Shown here: positions 34,408 to 42,303 of the stretch, one piece after another | Position numbering within the stretch: position 1 is the first letter of the stretch | How the letters are laid out: every line of letters starts with the position of its first letter | IMG/VR virus record: IMGVR_UViG_3300037258_000356 | Coordinates: 1-58,934 of that record | DNA length: 58,934 nucleotides | Origin: a virus | Direction: 5' to 3' (one strand) | Notes under the pieces: generated by a model | Told to the model about the DNA's origin: nothing | Database searches by the model: none | Seen by the model: the letters and a program-made list of their open reading frames with translations, nothing else | Translations under genes and position numbers: made by a program

Positions 34408-35198
34408 GCGGAGCCGCCTGAGCCATCTGAAGCCAGCCAGTCGTCGTCTAGTGGCTCCCGCGTTTCGGCCCGCCGTTCTTTACTACGAGACACTTCATCA
34501 GTTGTGGGAGCCACCCCGCGCGGTCTTAGGGCTAGTTGTTGTCGTGTCCCCCCGTTAAGTGGCTCTGGCTCACTGCTGTCGTGTGGCTCTCGCCAGTACC
34601 TCGTTTTGGTGCGCTTCCGCGTGGCGCTCTGGCCGCTTCCGCTGCCGGCGTCGTACTGGACCACGGCGCGCTCCCAGCCGAGGTCGATGAGCGCCAGGCG
34701 CAGTTCGACGGTCGAGATCTGTTGGACGAGCATCGTCTTGACCCAGCGTGCGAAGTGGTCGATGTTGATGTGCAGGCGGTGGGTGCGTGGGTCGATGAAC
34801 GGTGAGCGGCGTCGTGCGGCTCCTTCGCGGTCGCGGGTGGCGTTGCTGTCGGCGTATTGGGCGATCCAGTCTTCGACGCTTGAGGCGAGTTTTTCGTCGG
34901 GGTCTTCTTCGATTTCGGTGGCGTGTCCGAGGAGGCCGACGATCATGTCCATCCATTCGGGTTGTTTGATGGCGAGGACGCCGCAGTGACGTTCGACGGC
35001 GATGAGTTTCGTCATTTGGACGCGGCTGAAGAGGACTTCGCTGTTGCGGACGGTGAGCGGCGGGGCGTCTTCGAATTCGAGGGTGAAGCGGGCGCTGTCG
35101 ACGGTGCGGCCGTGCTGGATGATCCGGGTGAGGGGTGGCATGGTGGTGCGTTCGTTGAACGCGGCGAGCATGACGGGGTGCAGGTCGGTGACGCTCAT
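34404..35198 (-). CDS. Hypothetical protein, accessory region
   Basis: 264 aa from the ATG at 35198, which overlaps the previous stop. RFTLEFEDAPPLTVRN and VLFSRVQMTKLIAVERHCG precede a helical part (QPEWMDMIVGLLGHATEIEE) and a C-terminal stretch HRLHINIDHFARWV...VELRLALIDLGWE resembling DNA-binding ends of phage replication proteins. No family can be named. Confidence 0.45.
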   Translation of the reverse strand: MSVTDLHPVMLAAFNERTTMPPLTRIIQHGRTVDSARFTLEFEDAPPLTVRNSEVLFSRVQMTKLIAVERHCGVLAIKQPEWMDMIVGLLGHATEIEEDPDEKLASSVEDWIAQYADSNATRDREGAARRRSPFIDPRTHRLHINIDHFARWVKTMLVQQISTVELRLALIDLGWERAVVQYDAGSGSGQSATRKRTKTRYWREPHDSSEPEPLNGGTRQQLALRPRGVAPTTDEVSRSKERRAETREPLDDDWLASDGSGGSA

Positions 35199-35518
35199 GC
35201 GGTGGTGCGGTCGTGAAGGGTTCGCATGTGCGCGTCGCCGCGAAGTTGCATTTCGCGGATCAGGTCGCGCGCGATCGCGGGGTCGAAGTTGACCGGCGGG
35301 TGGTGCCAGGTGCCGCGGATGCGCTGGTCGCGGTGTTGCTCGAGCAGCTGCAGGTAGTCGGGCTCGCTGGCGAGCAGGATGGCTTGGACGGTGAGCTGCT
35401 GGGGGTTGCCAGCTTGGAGTTTGATGACGGCTTGGCCGGCGGTGCGTTGGGTGGCGCGGCTGATGTGGATGGGGCCGTCGGGGCCTTGTTGGACGATGAG
35501 GATGACGTCGCGGTTCAC
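35195..35518 (-). CDS. Degenerate GIY-YIG/T5orf172-like protein
   Basis: 107 aa. The layout (ILIVQQGPDGPIHISRATQ, KLQAGNPQQLTV, EPDYLQLLEQHRDQRIRGTW) follows T5orf172 nucleases, in which the equivalent positions read as KIG, an Arg on the second helix, and LH..F...GEWF. Here the expected Lys and key Arg/Glu appear replaced, so it is probably not a nuclease. Coupled to genes on both sides. Confidence 0.45.
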   Translation of the reverse strand: MNRDVILIVQQGPDGPIHISRATQRTAGQAVIKLQAGNPQQLTVQAILLASEPDYLQLLEQHRDQRIRGTWHHPPVNFDPAIARDLIREMQLRGDAHMRTLHDRTTA

Positions 35519-35760
35519 GCTGCCTCTTCGTCTTCTGGCTCGTCGTCGACTGAGCGGAAGCTCTCGCGCGCAAAGTCGCGCGAGAGGTCAAGACCGCACT
35601 GCAGGATCCCGACGAGCTCCCATGACTGGAGCGTCTCGGTGCTACGGACGACGAGCGTGAGGTTGCCGTCGTCGTCGAGGCATTTGACGAGCGCGGTTGC
35701 GTCTAGCGGCGTGTAGCTCGCCGGGACGTTTTCGATCTCGAGTCCAAAGATGTCCGTCAT
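35515..35760 (-). CDS. 81-aa acidic protein
   Basis: Contains ATALVKCLDDDGNLTLVVRSTETLQSWE and an acidic tail (DDEPEDEEAA). Start and stop overlap neighbours by four bases. No family recognised; role unknown. Confidence 0.5.
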   Translation of the reverse strand: MTDIFGLEIENVPASYTPLDATALVKCLDDDGNLTLVVRSTETLQSWELVGILQCGLDLSRDFARESFRSVDDEPEDEEAA

Positions 35761-36047
35761 CTAGGGCTCTCCTCGATGCTGGTGAGGATCGCAAGAGCCT
35801 GCTCGACCGAGGTCACGACGAAAGCCGCGGCGCCGGCGGCCGCGGCGCGGGCGAGCTCGTGTTGTTGGATGCGGGTGGGCTGGCGGCCGGGTTGTTTGAC
35901 TTCGAGCGCGATCGCGCGGCCTTTGTAGGCGCCGACGATGTCGGGGATGCCGCGGCGTGTGAACCCTGATCCGTGGGTTTTGAAGGCCCATCCGCCGCGT
36001 TGGTGGATGACGCGCAGGATTCGCTCTGTGAGGCCTGATTCGAGCAT
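35757..36047 (-). CDS. VRR-NUC domain endonuclease
   Basis: 96 aa. FKTHGSGFTRRGIPDIVGAY, then IALEVKQPGRQPTRIQQHEL and a closing AAAFVVTSVEQAL match the PD-(D/E)XK-type VRR-NUC fold: catalytic Asp in GIPDIV, EVK triad residues, and a later Gln/Thr. Such stand-alone phage enzymes can act as junction resolvases or restriction-like nucleases. Located in the accessory operon, not in the replication block. Confidence 0.8.
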   Translation of the reverse strand: MLESGLTERILRVIHQRGGWAFKTHGSGFTRRGIPDIVGAYKGRAIALEVKQPGRQPTRIQQHELARAAAAGAAAFVVTSVEQALAILTSIEESPR

Positions 36048-36051
36048 GAGT

Positions 36052-36336
36052 CTAAACCTCGACCTGAGACTTGGTTGAGGGTTGGTTGAGGGTTGCGGCT
36101 CGTTGCGTGTGGTGGGGTCGGTGGACCGCGAGGATCTCCGCGCACGGGACGTGCCAGCCGTCGACGAGCGCGAACGCGCCGGTCACGGACACGTACTCGA
36201 CGCGCCCCTCGATGCGGCCCACCAGGCACCGGTCGGTGAGGATGAGTACGACAGGTCGGCGCGTCGCCCAGTGGCCGCGGAGGTCCCACGCGATCCGTTG
36301 TTCGAACCGCTCGAGCTGGCTCGGCCGCGCGGTCAC
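36052..36336 (-). CDS. 94-aa protein with Sm-like pattern
   Basis: GTG start at 36336 overlapping the preceding stop (GTGA). RIAWDLRGHWATRRPVVLIL then GRIEGRVEYVSVTGAFALV and VPCAEILAVHRP give the strand-turn order of a small beta-barrel (Sm/SH3-like). This is a pattern impression only. Function unknown. Confidence 0.4.
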   Translation of the reverse strand: MTARPSQLERFEQRIAWDLRGHWATRRPVVLILTDRCLVGRIEGRVEYVSVTGAFALVDGWHVPCAEILAVHRPHHTQRAATLNQPSTKSQVEV

Positions 36337-37212
36337 GCGGCCTGCAGCAGCTGCACTTTCGCGGGCACGAGCAGGCCGAAGTACCGTTCGAGGTCCATCT
36401 CGGTGTGGTGCTCCGCGTCGGCGCCGGTGACTGAGTTGTACGCGTCCAATGGCACCCAGATGTAGCTCTCGTCGTTCAGCCGTTCGTAGAAGCGGTCGGT
36501 GGCGTAGAGCGGCAGCGACCATGAGATCTCGCGGCTCTCGCCGGCGCGGGGAACACCGGTGTCGAGGATGAAGTGGCCGCCGAGGTCGGGTGAGCCAGGC
36601 ACGTAGTCCCATGGCTCGTTCGCGTTGAACTGGTCTTCCCCGGCGACGTCGAAGAGCGCAACGAAGTCGGCGTCCAGCTCCAGCAAGCCCAGGGGTGAGC
36701 TGCATGATCTGCCCGACTTCTTTTTCGACCGAACCGTCGTCGAAGGGGACGCCGTTCTGCTGGAAGTAGAGGAGACCGGCCTGCGGGTCGGTGCCGACAT
36801 CGTTCGCGCCGGTCTGCGGGTCGTAGCCTTGGCCGCCGTTCTCCTGCGCGCTGATGAGGCTGTACTGGCCGATCACCGTTTTGCCGGTGAGCGGCGGGAG
36901 CGTGCCTTTGGCGTTGTGCACGGATTCCATCGCGGCGTGGTAGAGGCCGGCTTCGAAGCAGTCGCCGGCGCCTTCGAAGCCGGGGGCGACGGTGGGGTCG
37001 GGGCCGTTGCCGAGCATGAGCCAGTCTTTGAAGTCGCCGCCATGGCCGAAGATCGCGGGTGCGGCGGGGAGGCCTGCGGTGGCCATGGCGGCTTGGATGG
37101 CGGGGCGGATGTCGCGGTAGAGGAGGATGCCGGTTTGGCGGGCTCGGGCGGGTGGTTTGCCGAGCGGTAGCCGGGCTTGGTGGCGTTCGCTCCAGATCGA
37201 GGCAACGGTCAC
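36333..37212 (-). pseudogene. Papain-like-fold phage protein split by a +1 frameshift
   Basis: The first frame runs from 37212 (MTVASIWSERHQARLPLGK) through DWLMLGNGPDPTVAPGFEGAGDC, with the Cys expected of a papain-like peptidase, to IMQLTPG. The +1 frame then continues LLELDADFVALFDVAGEDQF to a GGHFIL and ends at 36333. Length is 880, one base over a codon multiple; the shift lies in CCCCTGGG near 36695-36702. Corrected product 292 aa. Either a real inactivation, an assembly indel, or a programmed shift. Confidence 0.6.
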
Positions 37213-37245
37213 GGCGGGTGTCCTTTCAGACTGCAGGGTTGATGG

Positions 37246-37893
37246 TTAGGCGGCGGTCCACATGCCGTCAGCGGTGCGACGGCAGTGGCCCTCTCGCTCG
37301 AGCCTGTGGCAGGCGTCCTTGATGTCCTCGGTGCCGGCGTCGAGGCGTTGGGCGAGCAGCTCGCTCGTGAACAAACCGTCCTCGAGCGTCGCGAGCAGAC
37401 GTCGCTCGAGGTAGGCGGCTTCGAGTTCGCCGGGGTCGGGCTGGTGCACGCCGTTCGGCGACTCTGGTGCTTCGACGCCTGGGGGGGGGTCTGGTTCTTC
37501 GTGCTGCTGGACGGTCCAGCCGCTGGTGGTGAGCGTCGCACCGAGCTGCTCGAGGACCTGGCGCACGACGTTCTTGACGTTGACGGAGGGGACGCGCCCG
37601 ATCGCGCCGCAGATCTGGTGGACGGTCCTGGGCTGGTCCGCGATCGCGTCCCGGACCGGGTCGAGCGCATCCTCGAGCGTGAGCTTCGGCTGGCGTGGAT
37701 GCTTGTCCTTGCCGTGCGCCTTGCGCGCATTCGCCGGCGTAACCGGCGTGCGCGACGGTGCGGGAGGAGCGGGAGCGGGGTTCTGGGTTGCGTCGGCGAT
37801 CGCCGCGCGCGCTCGGCGGAGACGTTCGAGCTCCTGTTCGCCGTCGCGGATGGCGGTGTCGATGGTGGCTGTGATGTCAGCGAGTGTTGGCAC
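37246..37893 (-). CDS. Coiled-coil protein with two winged-helix-like domains
   Basis: 215 aa; GTG at 37893 is just after the upstream stop (37898). A coiled coil (about 10-40, RDGEQELERLRRARAAI) precedes KLTLEDALDPVRDAIADQPRTVHQICGAIGRVPSVNVKNVV, a winged helix, and a second one (YLERRLLATLEDGLFTSELLAQRLD). Probably DNA-binding; could be a regulator or replication accessory protein. Confidence 0.5.
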   Translation of the reverse strand: MPTLADITATIDTAIRDGEQELERLRRARAAIADATQNPAPAPPAPSRTPVTPANARKAHGKDKHPRQPKLTLEDALDPVRDAIADQPRTVHQICGAIGRVPSVNVKNVVRQVLEQLGATLTTSGWTVQQHEEPDPPPGVEAPESPNGVHQPDPGELEAAYLERRLLATLEDGLFTSELLAQRLDAGTEDIKDACHRLEREGHCRRTADGMWTAA

Positions 37894-37897
37894 TGGG

Positions 37898-38869
37898 TCA
37901 GCTCTCTTCGGGGTCGTTGTCGATGCAGGCGGAGCAGAGGCCGGTTCCGACCCAGAAGCAGCCGCCTTCGCAGGCTTGGTCGTCGGTGCAGCCGCAGACA
38001 CGGCAACGGGCGCCGGGCGCTGGTTTGTGAAGCTCCTGGGTGAGCTCCTCGTTCATCGTTGTGTCTCCTCTGGTGGGGGTTGGTGGGTGGGCTGCGGGGA
38101 AGTCGTGCCATTCATGGCCGTCGAGCAGTGCTTCGCCGCCCGGCCGGGTGCCTCCCCACTGCTTGAAGAAGAAAGCGACGGTGCCGGCGGATCGCTCGTT
38201 GTCGATGCCCCAGCAGTCCTGCTGTAGGTCGCGGACCCAGTCGGCGCGCATCGGTCGCGCCTTTGGGCCTGACTCGCCCCCGACGATCAGCCAGTCGATG
38301 CCGCGGAGGTCGAGCCCTGCCCCGGTGTAGCCGTCGCTCCAGCCGCGCTCTTCAACGCCGTCCTCGGCGAACCAGCCTTCATCGGGCACCAGTGGTCCGA
38401 GTAGCGGTTCGGCACTGATGAACCTGATAGTCGCGGGGATGGCGCGCAGCACGTCGGCGCGGTGGACGAAGCGGCGGTTCTCGATCGACACGCCGAGCCA
38501 CACGTTGCGCCAGCCGTCGCCCCAGTCGGCGGGTAGGTAGTCGGCGATACGCTCGGGGCGCTTGGTGAGGATCTGGTAGGTGTGCTGCGGCGTCTGGCGG
38601 ACGATGTCCCACGCTTGGTCTCGCCAGGGGTCGGCGGTCTCGTGGAACCAGTCGGACCACGAGCAGGTGAAAACCATGCGCGCTGCTGCCCAGTGCAGCG
38701 GTGCGTTGAACGTCGCCGGCGACGCCTGTACAACGATCGACGGGTCGCGGCCGTAGCGGCGCTGGTCGCGGAACATGTAGCAGTGCGCGCATCCGGGGCT
38801 GACCTTGTCGCAGCCGCGCCACGGGTTCCACGTCGCGTCGGTCCACTCGATCGCCGAGCGGTCACCCAT
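37898..38869 (-). CDS. DUF5131 (phage Gp37/Gp68) protein with C-terminal Cys cluster
   Basis: 323 aa. NPWRGCDKVSPGCAHCY (Cys20, 27, 30) is the hallmark Cys motif of this radical-SAM-like phage family; LTKRPERIADYLP, GVSIENRRF and ISAEPLLGPL also match. Residues ~285-315 add CRVCGCTDDQACEGGCFW...CSAC, usually a separate small protein, in the same frame. An ATG at residue 271 with GGAG upstream could allow separate translation of that part. Biochemical role of the family is unknown. Confidence 0.75.
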   Translation of the reverse strand: MGDRSAIEWTDATWNPWRGCDKVSPGCAHCYMFRDQRRYGRDPSIVVQASPATFNAPLHWAAARMVFTCSWSDWFHETADPWRDQAWDIVRQTPQHTYQILTKRPERIADYLPADWGDGWRNVWLGVSIENRRFVHRADVLRAIPATIRFISAEPLLGPLVPDEGWFAEDGVEERGWSDGYTGAGLDLRGIDWLIVGGESGPKARPMRADWVRDLQQDCWGIDNERSAGTVAFFFKQWGGTRPGGEALLDGHEWHDFPAAHPPTPTRGDTTMNEELTQELHKPAPGARCRVCGCTDDQACEGGCFWVGTGLCSACIDNDPEES

Positions 38870-38903
38870 CGCGACGGTCCTCTACGCCCGAGATGCGCGA
38901 TCT

Positions 38904-38929
38904 CTTCGCCCGAGTTTCGCCCGAACGCT
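38904..38929. repeat. Direct repeat copy A
   Basis: 26 bases repeated at 39082-39107 with one mismatch (G/T). Both copies contain two TTCGCCC units. Confidence 0.8.
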
Positions 38930-39081
38930 CCGGGCGGTTTCGCAAACGGGTGCATTCGCCTGCACCCCGTTGCGCCCTGAAAGGCCTGCTTGTGCCGCGG
39001 TTTGCACTTGGGTGCGCCGCGGTCTGGTTAGTGGGCACGGCTGGTTCAAACGCGCTGCCAGCCGGGGCTGACCGGCTTGCG

Positions 39082-39107
39082 CTTCGCCCTAGTTTCGCCC
39101 GAACGCT
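39082..39107. repeat. Direct repeat copy B
   Basis: Second copy of the 26-base repeat, ending 14 bases before the -35 box of the plus-strand gene, so a protein bound here could control that promoter. Confidence 0.8.
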
Positions 39108-39120
39108 GCGGCGGTTGCTC

Positions 39121-39149
39121 TTGACCGTGATCGCCGCGCAGCCTAACGT
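39121..39149 (+). promoter_or_regulatory. Promoter of the DUF4234 gene, probably leaderless
   Basis: TTGACC (39121-39126), 17-base spacer, TAACGT (39144-39149), and the ATG only six bases later at 39156. No Shine-Dalgarno sequence is possible, so the transcript likely begins at or just before the ATG. Confidence 0.6.
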
Positions 39150-39155
39150 GCGCAC

Positions 39156-39617
39156 ATGGCGCAGGAAGTCGAGTTCGGCAAGGGCGGGTCGGGGAAGATC
39201 CGCAGCTTCGCCGTCGGGCTCGGCCTGTCGATTCTCACACTCGGCGTCTACAGCCTGTGCTGGTACTACTTCGTCAACGACGAGCTCAAGGACATCGGGA
39301 TCGCGCAGGACGACCAGCACCTCGCGCAGTCGAGTCCGGCGATGTCCGTTACCGCCCTGATCTTCGGCGGCATCCTGTTCCTGCCGCCGCTGCTGTCGGT
39401 GTACAACTACGGCCGCCGGATCAAGCGCGCGCAGCGACTCGTTGGCATTGATCGCGCACGGCAGATCAGCCCTACGATCGCGTTTCTGCTGCTGTTCCCA
39501 GGAGGGGTGCTGGTCATCCCGTACCTCTTTCACTTCTGGTACGTGACGAAGCACCAGAACATCGCTTTGCGCGCCGCCGGTGGCCTGCCGCCGTCCGGCG
39601 ACATCGTGCCTGCTTAG
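39156..39617 (+). CDS. DUF4234-like membrane protein
   Basis: 153 aa. Four hydrophobic segments at about residues 18-40, 63-82, 105-122 and possibly 124-134; KIRSFAVGLGLSILTLGVYSLCWYY is the typical DUF4234 opening. One of few plus-strand genes, with its own consensus promoter, transcribed opposite to the lytic genes: a candidate lysogenic-conversion or immunity/exclusion gene expressed in the prophage. Confidence 0.7.
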   Translation: MAQEVEFGKGGSGKIRSFAVGLGLSILTLGVYSLCWYYFVNDELKDIGIAQDDQHLAQSSPAMSVTALIFGGILFLPPLLSVYNYGRRIKRAQRLVGIDRARQISPTIAFLLLFPGGVLVIPYLFHFWYVTKHQNIALRAAGGLPPSGDIVPA

Positions 39618-39622
39618 CAGCA

Positions 39623-39928
39623 TCACGAGGCGTCCTCGACCGGCGACGACTCGTACCGCTGGCAGCGGAGGTCGTAGGTGCCGTCAGTCTGCCGCTCGAG
39701 CTTCACCAGGACCGGGAGCGACCATTCGTCGTCGGCGAGCATCTGGTCGACGAGCTGCCGGGAAAACCGGACGTAGGCGATCGCCGCTTCGCTGGGGAGT
39801 GGGCGCGCGTCGTCGACGATCTCGAAGCGCGTGATGCCGCGGTCGAACTGGTCGACCAGGATTCGCTGCACAGCCTCCGCCGGCGCGGCGGTGAGCAGCT
39901 CAGCGCTGAGCGCGAAGACGTCGCTCAT
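39623..39928 (-). CDS. 101-aa protein downstream of integrase
   Basis: The ATG at 39928 overlaps the integrase stop (ATGA). Contains LTAAPAEAVQRILVDQFDRG, VRFSRQLVDQML and QTDGTYDLRCQRYESS. Co-translated with the integrase; converges with the DUF4234 gene. Family unknown. Confidence 0.55.
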   Translation of the reverse strand: MSDVFALSAELLTAAPAEAVQRILVDQFDRGITRFEIVDDARPLPSEAAIAYVRFSRQLVDQMLADDEWSLPVLVKLERQTDGTYDLRCQRYESSPVEDAS

Positions 39929-40986
39929 GACGCTGCCTCCTGGCCGCCGACGACGCGCAGCGGTTTGATCTCTTGGTCCCAGGCGGCGAGCATGCGCTGT
40001 CTGGCGCCTTCCTCGCGCGGGTGGCCGTAGATAAGTTGGACGAGGCGGCCGCCGTCCATGTGGCCGAGCTGGACGGCGATGTCCCACGGTGTGACGCCGC
40101 GCTCGAGGAGCATGGTGGCGGCGCAATGGCGTAGCTCGTAGTGGTCGAGACCTGGGCGGCCGGCGAGGTTGCGTAGCTGCTTCCAGTGGTAGTGGTGGCT
40201 CGTCCTCGTCCACATCTGCTCGCGGTGGTTGACGAACAGCAGGCCGCTGCGGGTCAACGGAACGTCGTCGAGCGCGGCGCGCGCCGCCGGCGGGACGGTG
40301 ACGACGCGCATGCGGCCGTTCTTCGTCGGACCCACCGTCCGGGTCTTTGAGTCAAGCGCCCGCTCGATCGTGCACAGCTCGCCGCGGATGTCCGCGCGCT
40401 GCAGTGCGAAGAGCTCGCCGGGTCTGAGGCCGACGTAGCCGGCGAACAACACCATGGCGCGGAACTGGGGTGCGAGATCCCCGAGCTCCATTTTCGCGTC
40501 CAGAGCGCAGTCGGCGAGCGCGACGAGCTGCGGCTCGGTCAAAGCGACGATGTCGGCGCGGCCGCGCGACGTTGGCATGCGGAGGTTGGTGAACGGGTTG
40601 TGGTCGACGAGGCCGTCGCGCAAGGCGTCGGAGAACATGGCTCTGACGGCGGCGTGCGCGGCCTGGTTTTTCAACGCCCACGCGCGGGCGGTGGGGCGGT
40701 CGACGGCTGTGAGTTTCAGGTGGCCGAGATCACGGATGAACGGCTTGAGCCGGTCGCGGTTCGCGATCGCCGTCGACGCCCGGGGCCTCGGGTAGTCGAC
40801 GGGCCAACGTTCAGCGAACTGCCGGCACGTCTCCGAGCCCGTCGGATGGAAGCGCGTCTTCCAGTCGGCCTCGGCCCTGACCGCTTCGCGTTTCGTCGTG
40901 TAGGTGCCAAGGTGCTTCTTGCTTTTCGTCGCCGGGTCGTAGCCGCTGGCTATGTACCCGCGCCCGTGTTTATGTCTATACGCCAT
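39925..40986 (-). CDS. int: Tyrosine-type integrase
   Basis: 353 aa: AP2-like arm-binding N-terminus (GYDPATKSKKHLGTYTTK), SAM-like core, catalytic domain with Arg188 (GLRPGEL), Lys222, Arg286 (ELRHCAAT), His309 (QLGHMD) and nucleophile Tyr320 (LIYGHP). The HxxR His position reads Tyr283, an unusual but tolerated change; a His sits one residue earlier. It lies mid-genome, about 17 kb from the window's phage-chromosome boundary, which argues that this boundary was not made by this enzyme. Confidence 0.9.
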   Translation of the reverse strand: MAYRHKHGRGYIASGYDPATKSKKHLGTYTTKREAVRAEADWKTRFHPTGSETCRQFAERWPVDYPRPRASTAIANRDRLKPFIRDLGHLKLTAVDRPTARAWALKNQAAHAAVRAMFSDALRDGLVDHNPFTNLRMPTSRGRADIVALTEPQLVALADCALDAKMELGDLAPQFRAMVLFAGYVGLRPGELFALQRADIRGELCTIERALDSKTRTVGPTKNGRMRVVTVPPAARAALDDVPLTRSGLLFVNHREQMWTRTSHHYHWKQLRNLAGRPGLDHYELRHCAATMLLERGVTPWDIAVQLGHMDGGRLVQLIYGHPREEGARQRMLAAWDQEIKPLRVVGGQEAAS

Positions 40987-41206
40987 GGCGGTGCTCCTTC
41001 AGCCAGGTCTCAACCTCGTCCGGGTCGAAACGTAGCGACGCGCAGTACCGTCGTGCGGGCATGCCCTCCGCGATCCGGTACCGCCACCACCGCGTCGAGC
41101 CCCCAAACTGCTCCTGGAGCTCCTTCAGCGGCACGAGTCGCCGTGCGGCCGGCGCCGTGCCGGTCCGCTCGAGCGGGAACGCGATCACCTGAGCCTGCTG
41201 GCTCAC
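40976..41206 (-). CDS. Excisionase-like HTH protein
   Basis: 76 aa. GTG at 41206 with GAGGACG upstream and overlapping the previous stop. PLKELQEQFGGSTRWWRYRI, then LRFDPDEVETWLKEH is the winged HTH of the MerR/Xis type (helix_turn_helix_17). Overlaps the integrase start by 11 bases. In phages this position belongs to the recombination directionality factor. Confidence 0.7.
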   Translation of the reverse strand: MSQQAQVIAFPLERTGTAPAARRLVPLKELQEQFGGSTRWWRYRIAEGMPARRYCASLRFDPDEVETWLKEHRHGV

Positions 41207-41358
41207 TCCGCGTCCTCTCGGCTTATGAAAGGCCCCCATAGCGAACGCTCAGCAGACGACAGCGACACCGATCGGGTGGGAGGCTTAGAAGGCCCCCCTG
41301 CCGCCGCCGTCTGCTCAACGCTCTGCTCAAGATCCGAACCCTCGAATCGGCGGCTCAC
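41203..41358 (-). CDS. 51-aa small ORF upstream of xis
   Basis: GTG start (VSRRFEGSDLE) overlapping the previous stop; its stop overlaps the xis GTG (GTGA). The first ~22 bases nearly repeat the start of the gene at 41978. Ser/Pro-rich, no recognised domain. Supported by coupling only. Confidence 0.4.
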   Translation of the reverse strand: MSRRFEGSDLEQSVEQTAAAGGPSKPPTRSVSLSSAERSLWGPFISREDAE

Positions 41359-41537
41359 TTTTCGACCTCCACGGCGGGATCGACAGCGAGCATGTCTTGT
41401 GCCCACCCGATCTCGGAAAAGCCCAACGGGGTGTCGTCCGCGAGTTCGGGACAGCACTCACGGCATCGCATCGCAGGATCGTCTTGGCACCACTCGCACA
41501 GGAGCGGAGAACCATCGTCACGGTGACGGCCGGTCAT
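41355..41537 (-). CDS. 60-aa Cys-rich small protein
   Basis: ATG at 41537 overlapping the previous stop. CEWCQDDPAMRCRECCPEL gives two Cys pairs suited to a zinc knuckle. Member of the run of small overlapping genes between 41.2 and 44 kb. Function unknown. Confidence 0.5.
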   Translation of the reverse strand: MTGRHRDDGSPLLCEWCQDDPAMRCRECCPELADDTPLGFSEIGWAQDMLAVDPAVEVEK

Positions 41538-41779
41538 TTGAGCCATCCCGCGTGCTGCAAACGGGTGAGCGCTTGGTCGCGGTCCATAATCGGCACTTCC
41601 TCCTCGTAGGAGAGCCGCACATCTGAGGCGATGCTGCGAGCGTCGAGAACGTGGTTGGCGATCATCCAGTCGACGGCAGCGCACAGCACTTCACAGCCGA
41701 GTTGCTTGTGGATTGCCGCGACCTCATCGCGCGATACCAGGCCCGGCCAAACCTCGTTCTGGCGGCGCTCAGTCGGCAT
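41534..41779 (-). CDS. 81-aa hypothetical protein
   Basis: ATG at 41779 (MPTERRQNEVWPGLVSRDEV). Helical (EVAAIHKQLGCEVLCAAVDWMI) and ends DQALTRLQHAGWLK. Overlaps neighbours on both sides. No family recognised. Confidence 0.45.
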   Translation of the reverse strand: MPTERRQNEVWPGLVSRDEVAAIHKQLGCEVLCAAVDWMIANHVLDARSIASDVRLSYEEEVPIMDRDQALTRLQHAGWLK

Positions 41780-41978
41780 CGGAAAAATCCTTCCGTTCAG
41801 GCCCGTTAGCCGCACTATTTTGCGGTCCCGCAGCCGTATTGGACGGCGCATTGCGGTAGCTCGCGATGAGATCGAACACGGCGCCGTCCTGGCTCACGAC
41901 GACGCCCTGATCCCGCAAGAGCGCGGCCAATTCGACCGGCAGCCCACAGGTAGGACAAGCCTCGGATCGGCGGCTCAC
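41769..41978 (-). CDS. 69-aa protein with CPTCG motif
   Basis: GTG start (VSRRSEACPTCGLP). One Cys pair near the N-terminus, LAALLRDQGVVVSQDG in the middle, acidic end. The first 22 bases nearly repeat the start at 41358. Overlaps the next start by 11 bases. Confidence 0.45.
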   Translation of the reverse strand: MSRRSEACPTCGLPVELAALLRDQGVVVSQDGAVFDLIASYRNAPSNTAAGPQNSAANGPERKDFSDAD

Positions 41979-42151
41979 GACTTTGGCTCCTGTTCAAGCG
42001 CCTCGCGAGCGCGGTCGACGATCTGCGTCAACGTCACACGCTGCCGCTCCTTGCATCCGAACTCGTCAGCCGGGTCATCCATCGAAACGAGCCATTCGGC
42101 CAGTTCCCTCAGTGTGTTCGCGGGTCGCGCCCCGCTTTGGCGGCTACTCAT
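41975..42151 (-). CDS. 58-aa hypothetical protein
   Basis: MSSRQSGARPANTLRELAEW start with an ATG overlapping the previous stop; helical throughout (TLTQIVDRAREALEQ). One of the MSRR/MSRQ-start small genes. Function unknown. Confidence 0.45.
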   Translation of the reverse strand: MSSRQSGARPANTLRELAEWLVSMDDPADEFGCKERQRVTLTQIVDRAREALEQEPKS

Positions 42152-42303
42152 TTGGGCCTCCCGGCGTACCACAGCACGCGCCTGAAGCCGCCTTTCCAGA
42201 TACGGCGTCGGACCTCCATGGGGATGCCCAAGCGGTCGCAATCGCGATGAAAACGACGGCGCCTCAACGCCTCGATCCACACCACGCTTCGGCGGCCGGT
42301 CAT
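42148..42303 (-). CDS. 51-aa basic small protein
   Basis: MTGRRSVVWIEALRRRRFHR, then MEVRRRIWKGGFRRVLWYAG: strongly basic with aromatic residues, so nucleic-acid binding is possible. Coupled by four-base overlaps at both ends. Confidence 0.45.
   Translation of the reverse strand: MTGRRSVVWIEALRRRRFHRDCDRLGIPMEVRRRIWKGGFRRVLWYAGRPK

Larger units (their letters stand above)
38870..39155. other. Repeat-rich intergenic region near the integrase: candidate attP
   Basis: No gene fits. It holds two 26-base direct repeats with one mismatch (38904-38929 and 39082-39107, core AGTTTCGCCCGAACGCT), a 7-bp hairpin GGGTGCA/TGCACCC (38948-38967), a 7-bp hairpin CGGCTGG/CCAGCCG with a 13-base loop (39038-39064), and a promoter for the plus-strand gene. 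Repeats flanking an inverted core are what a tyrosine integrase uses, but an operator region between divergent genes is equally possible. Confidence 0.4.

Noticed and set aside
36067-36092. GGTTGAGGGTTG tandem repeat as iteron or origin
   Set aside because: Only two copies, partly inside a gene end, with no AT-rich stretch nearby.
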